DNA of 36,467 nucleotides from positions 1 through 36,467 of the forward strand of contig JAJZXX010000105.1 in NCBI GenBank assembly GCA_021806205.1, read 5' to 3'. The notes beneath the pieces are model-generated. The model was not told where the DNA came from and ran no database searches. It was given only the letters and a program-made list of their open reading frames with translations. Origin of the DNA: Bacillota bacterium (GTDB taxonomy: Bacteria; Bacillota; Sulfobacillia; Sulfobacillales; Sulfobacillaceae). The translations under genes and the position numbers were made by a program. Of the stretch, positions 34,297 through 36,467 are shown piece after piece (the stretch's first letter is position 1; each line of letters starts with the position of its first letter).

Positions 34297-35550
34297 TTAG
34301 TCAGTGTCAATCGTGTCTAATAGCGTCGGCAACTTCAAAAGCTGCCATACCGCATTGAGCGCGGTTTGCACAGCAACTTGTCGCACGGCTGGCCGGTCCA
34401 GCGAAGCATAGCACCGTTTGACCGCCGTTTGTCCGTCTCCCACGGCCGCTACATAAAAGGTGCCGACAGGGTCTTTTTCTGTGCCCCCGTCAGGACCGGC
34501 AAATCCGGTAGTGGCTACGCCAATCGAAGCACCGTGCTCTTCTACCACGGCTTGAGCCATAGCTTGGGCGCACTCTTCACTCACCGCACCGAATTTCTCA
34601 ATAATCTCTGCGCTCACGCCATGGTGGCGCTTCATGTCGTCGGTATAAGCCACCACACCCCCCAGGACCGCCGAGGAGGCACCGGGCACCGCGATCAAGC
34701 TCGACACGAACAACCCACCCGTGATTGATTCCATGCTGGCCAATGAGCGGTGATGGCGCGCCAGCCACTTAATCAAATATGCTTCCCGGCTAGTTTGCCC
34801 TAGCACATAGACAGGTACGGGTAATTGTTTTCTAATCCATGCGCGGCTCCGCTCCCGAAGCACGACTCCCGCGTCGGTATCATCTGTTTGCACCCGAATA
34901 TCGATCCGCCCCGCTTGTGCGTAGATACCGGTCTTAGGGTGTTCCCCTTCCAACAGCGGCCACAAATGTCGGGCAATTTGCGATTCCCCTAGGTCAAAAA
35001 CCGAATACGTATCACGGTGAAGGCGGCCATTGGTATGTTTTAAAAGCCAGTCTGACAACGCCCCTTGAGCGATGCCTTGCATTTCGCCGGGAGGGCCTGG
35101 CAGCAATACGACAACGCCGTGACCGAGATCCAATAATTGTCCTGGAGCCTGACCACGGGCATTGGGCCAGACTAACGCCCCCGCTAACACGCGGGCCTGG
35201 CGGTTTACGGATTCTTCCCACCCCGGGGTTCGGCTGTGGCTTTGGGAGACCCGGGCTCGAACACCCTCATCGAGTCCCCATGGGCGTTTCAGTGCCGCAC
35301 TTATCGCATCCAATGTCCGATCATCCGCAGTGGGACCCAAACCGCCCATCACCACAATCAAGTCGACACAATTCAGTGCCCGTACAACCGCCCCACCGAT
35401 CGCACGCGGTTGGTCGGGTACCACAACGTGTGATGTTGGCCTAATGCCAAAATCCATCAAAAAATTCGCCATCCAGGCGGCGTTGGTATTAACGGTTTCG
35501 CCCCACAACACTTCATCGCCGACCGCAATGATTTGGGCAGTGTCTATCAT
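34297..35550 (-). CDS. cinA: CinA-family protein (MoaB-like domain + PncC nicotinamide-nucleotide amidase)
   Basis: Two domains. The N-terminal part is MoaB/MogA-like (COG1058), with AVGDEVLWGETVNTNA at 9-24 and VVMGGLGPTADDRT near 74, and is linked to ADP-ribose or NAD pyrophosphate hydrolysis. The C-terminal part is PncC-type NMN deamidase, with MESITGGLFVSSL near 263, the GGVVAY block and TTGFAGPDGGTEKDPVG near 344. Together they salvage damaged or spent NAD; the name comes from competence induction. The 417-residue length is normal. ATG 35550 is chosen because GGGTGA lies four bases upstream; the frame opens at 35580. It is the first gene of the cinA-to-pepA operon and has a clear promoter upstream. 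Confidence 0.95.
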   Translation of the reverse strand: MIDTAQIIAVGDEVLWGETVNTNAAWMANFLMDFGIRPTSHVVVPDQPRAIGGAVVRALNCVDLIVVMGGLGPTADDRTLDAISAALKRPWGLDEGVRARVSQSHSRTPGWEESVNRQARVLAGALVWPNARGQAPGQLLDLGHGVVVLLPGPPGEMQGIAQGALSDWLLKHTNGRLHRDTYSVFDLGESQIARHLWPLLEGEHPKTGIYAQAGRIDIRVQTDDTDAGVVLRERSRAWIRKQLPVPVYVLGQTSREAYLIKWLARHHRSLASMESITGGLFVSSLIAVPGASSAVLGGVVAYTDDMKRHHGVSAEIIEKFGAVSEECAQAMAQAVVEEHGASIGVATTGFAGPDGGTEKDPVGTFYVAAVGDGQTAVKRCYASLDRPAVRQVAVQTALNAVWQLLKLPTLLDTIDTD

Positions 35551-35583
35551 CTGATCACCCGGTTCGGAATGCGATAACAAGTT

Positions 35584-35612
35584 ATGATAGCGGAAATAGA
35601 GAATTTTAGCAA
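35584..35612 (-). promoter_or_regulatory. Promoter of the cinA-recA-pepA operon
   Basis: On the minus strand, TTGCTA (-35) and TATCAT (-10) are separated by exactly 17 bases, 35 bases or so before the cinA start. This is the best vegetative promoter in the window. The -35 overlaps the edge of the TnpB-like remnant, so part of this promoter may have been brought by the mobile element. Confidence 0.65.
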
Positions 35613-35830
35613 GTGGTGGTGACCATTCGGGTGCACCTCATGATTACGCGGCCGCCCTCGACATTGGTCGGCGAGGCGGACTGAAAGTCCACCGAGAGAA
35701 CGTCCCCAAAACCTTGCGGCTTTGGATGCAAGCCCGGCATCAATTGAACGATTCGTCTTATCGCCAAAATGGTTGCGGAACCTGGGCACGGATTAAACGT
35801 ACGATCACGAAGACGTTGGCCTTACAGTAG
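35600..35830 (+). pseudogene. C-terminal remnant of a TnpB-like (IS200/IS605 OrfB) protein
   Basis: An open frame without a start codon, ending at TAG 35828-35830. It encodes a stretch ending PHDYAAALDIGRRGG, then a basic helical tail with QARHQLNDSSYRQNGCG. The pattern D-x-x-A-A-x-x-I resembles the third RuvC motif (D-x-N-A-A-x-N-I) of TnpB nucleases, including the catalytic Asp. The rest of the protein is missing on the left, where the cinA promoter begins. The assignment rests on one motif and is tentative; another transposase C-terminus is possible. Confidence 0.45.
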
Positions 35831-35876
35831 CAGTGTTTGTTAGCGTATCGAAAGACCCTGTTCTCGGAATAACTTG

Positions 35877-35923
35877 GATATTCCCCCGTCGTCGCCACGG
35901 GGCGAAAGGAGCGACGGGGTATC
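35877..35923. other. Strong nested hairpin after the TnpB-like remnant
   Basis: GATA plus CCCCGTCG (35877-35891, with a TTC bulge) pairs with CGACGGGG plus TATC (35912-35923). Inside, TCGCC-ACGG-GGCGA forms a second hairpin at 35892-35905. A further near-perfect GC hairpin (GGCCGGG...CCCGGGCC) follows at about 35932-35951. No protein frame is convincing here. It may be a structured RNA or transposon end. Confidence 0.5.
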
Positions 35924-36047
35924 TTGAGGAGGGCCGGGCAACACCCGGGCCGAGGGTACCACCGAACGGACGCCATGAAGGTCATTCGTTCTCGTCTCCA
36001 GCCGGGACCCTTGGCGGTGAGTGAGGGACCCAAAAAAGCCGAAATAG

Positions 36048-36236
36048 ATTGTTGCAGGTTTTTCTAACCAGGGCCATGTTGACCTAGACGGGGAGCCTGT
36101 CCCACTGATCAGAATCCTATTCCACGATTCCCTAGGCGGCATCTGGCCCGACTCCGAAGTGCGAATCCGCTATCCCATTTCACACGGTCGCATGGCCCAA
36201 ATTCCTAATGATGTCGCGTGGGTCGGGGACCTCTAG
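36048..36236 (+). pseudogene. Unrecognised coding remnant
   Basis: A 62-codon open stretch between an in-frame TAG and TAG 36234-36236 with no usable start. The residues read like real protein (GHVDLDGEPVPLIRILFH, then EVRIRYPISHGRMAQIPND), rich in strand-forming residues, but I recognise no family. It is probably the tail of a broken gene in the mobile region. The stretch 36237-36371 that follows shows nothing beyond the palindrome CTCCTAGGAG near 36340. Confidence 0.35.
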
Positions 36237-36371
36237 CACCCGTGTAGACGCCAGGAAGAAGCTGGTGTGGGCACGGGCGGGCATTGTCTTTCGATCCCTC
36301 ACCGAGAGGCGATCCAAATGGTGGCCATTGCTTAAGCACTCCTAGGAGCTTGTCCAAAAATTGAGGGGGTT

Positions 36372-36467
36372 GTGCGCCGTAAAATTCAGCAGTTCTTGTC
36401 GGGGATGCCGTCTATCGTGTCCGCACGGGTTTTTTTTGCAGAAGGTTCCGACCTCAAAGGAGTTCGC
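36372..36467 (+). CDS. 5' end of an unidentified gene, possibly a transposase, cut by the window edge
   Basis: GTG at 36372 follows GAGGGGG by only two or three bases and opens a frame of 32 codons that runs off the window (RRKIQQFLSGMPSIVSARVF, then EGSDLKGVR). The basic start and the surrounding mobile debris suggest a transposase N-terminus, but no diagnostic motif is in view. The frame also stays open upstream, so the start is uncertain. Confidence 0.4.
   Translation, partial: MRRKIQQFLSGMPSIVSARVFFAEGSDLKGVR

Noticed and set aside
35881-36000. RNase P or riboswitch suggested by GGAGGGCCGGGC and nested stems
   Set aside because: The conserved core sequences of bacterial RNase P and of the TPP, cobalamin and guanidine riboswitches were not found.
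35840-36142. 100-codon minus-strand frame near the right edge
   Set aside because: Low-complexity composition, no ribosome site, and it runs through the strong hairpins.
1-36467. CRISPR array or cas genes
   Set aside because: No regularly spaced direct repeats and no Cas-like protein were seen.

Overview
The window looks like chromosome from a spore-forming, Gram-positive Firmicute, most like Sulfobacillus or a close thermoacidophilic relative. This is inferred from gene content and style: a SpoVK-type AAA ATPase, a SleB-type hydrolase, strong AAGGAGG ribosome sites, frequent TTG and GTG starts, and the gppA-mutS-mutL-miaA and cinA-recA-recX-ymdB neighbourhoods. No rRNA, tRNA or CRISPR array was found.

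Bases 1-2950 are a mobile-element graveyard. They hold an IS1595-type transposase with a short N-terminus, a group II intron that has lost its reverse transcriptase gene (about 1256-2014, with intact domains V and VI), a decayed BNR/Ycf48-like fragment and a cluster of three GC-rich hairpins of IS200/IS605 style. Bases 2987-9613 form a catabolic island on the minus strand: a PucR-type regulator, an NCS1 permease, and an overlapping DUF917-HyuA-DUF917 set. It probably imports and breaks down a hydantoin- or thiohydantoin-like compound.

Bases 9900-16566 hold lexA, a methionine gamma-lyase-family PLP enzyme convergent with it, a SpoVK-like AAA ATPase plus small GTPase pair, a SleB-like cell-wall hydrolase facing away from them, and a DUF4396 membrane protein. 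Bases 16561-22442 are one tightly overlapped minus-strand operon: Ppx/GppA-like protein, mutS, mutL, miaA. Facing away from it, 22521-25993 is a coupled plus-strand operon: D,D-carboxypeptidase, nitrilase-like protein, nitrilase-superfamily amidohydrolase, DedA. A convergent membrane protein and a small coiled-coil protein follow.

Bases 26995-35550 are a long minus-strand operon with a good promoter at 35584-35612: cinA, a DEAD-box RNA helicase, recA, recX, a two-cluster ferredoxin, an unknown protein, a YmdB-type phosphodiesterase, a membrane-dipeptidase-family enzyme and leucyl aminopeptidase. Past it the window returns to mobile debris: a TnpB-like C-terminal remnant, a strongly foldable segment, an unrecognised coding fragment, and the first 32 codons of what may be a transposase running off the right edge.

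The best candidates for something new are the DUF917-HyuA-DUF917 island, the ORF-less group II intron, the structured DNA after the TnpB-like remnant, and the nitrilase-like pair in the carboxypeptidase operon.
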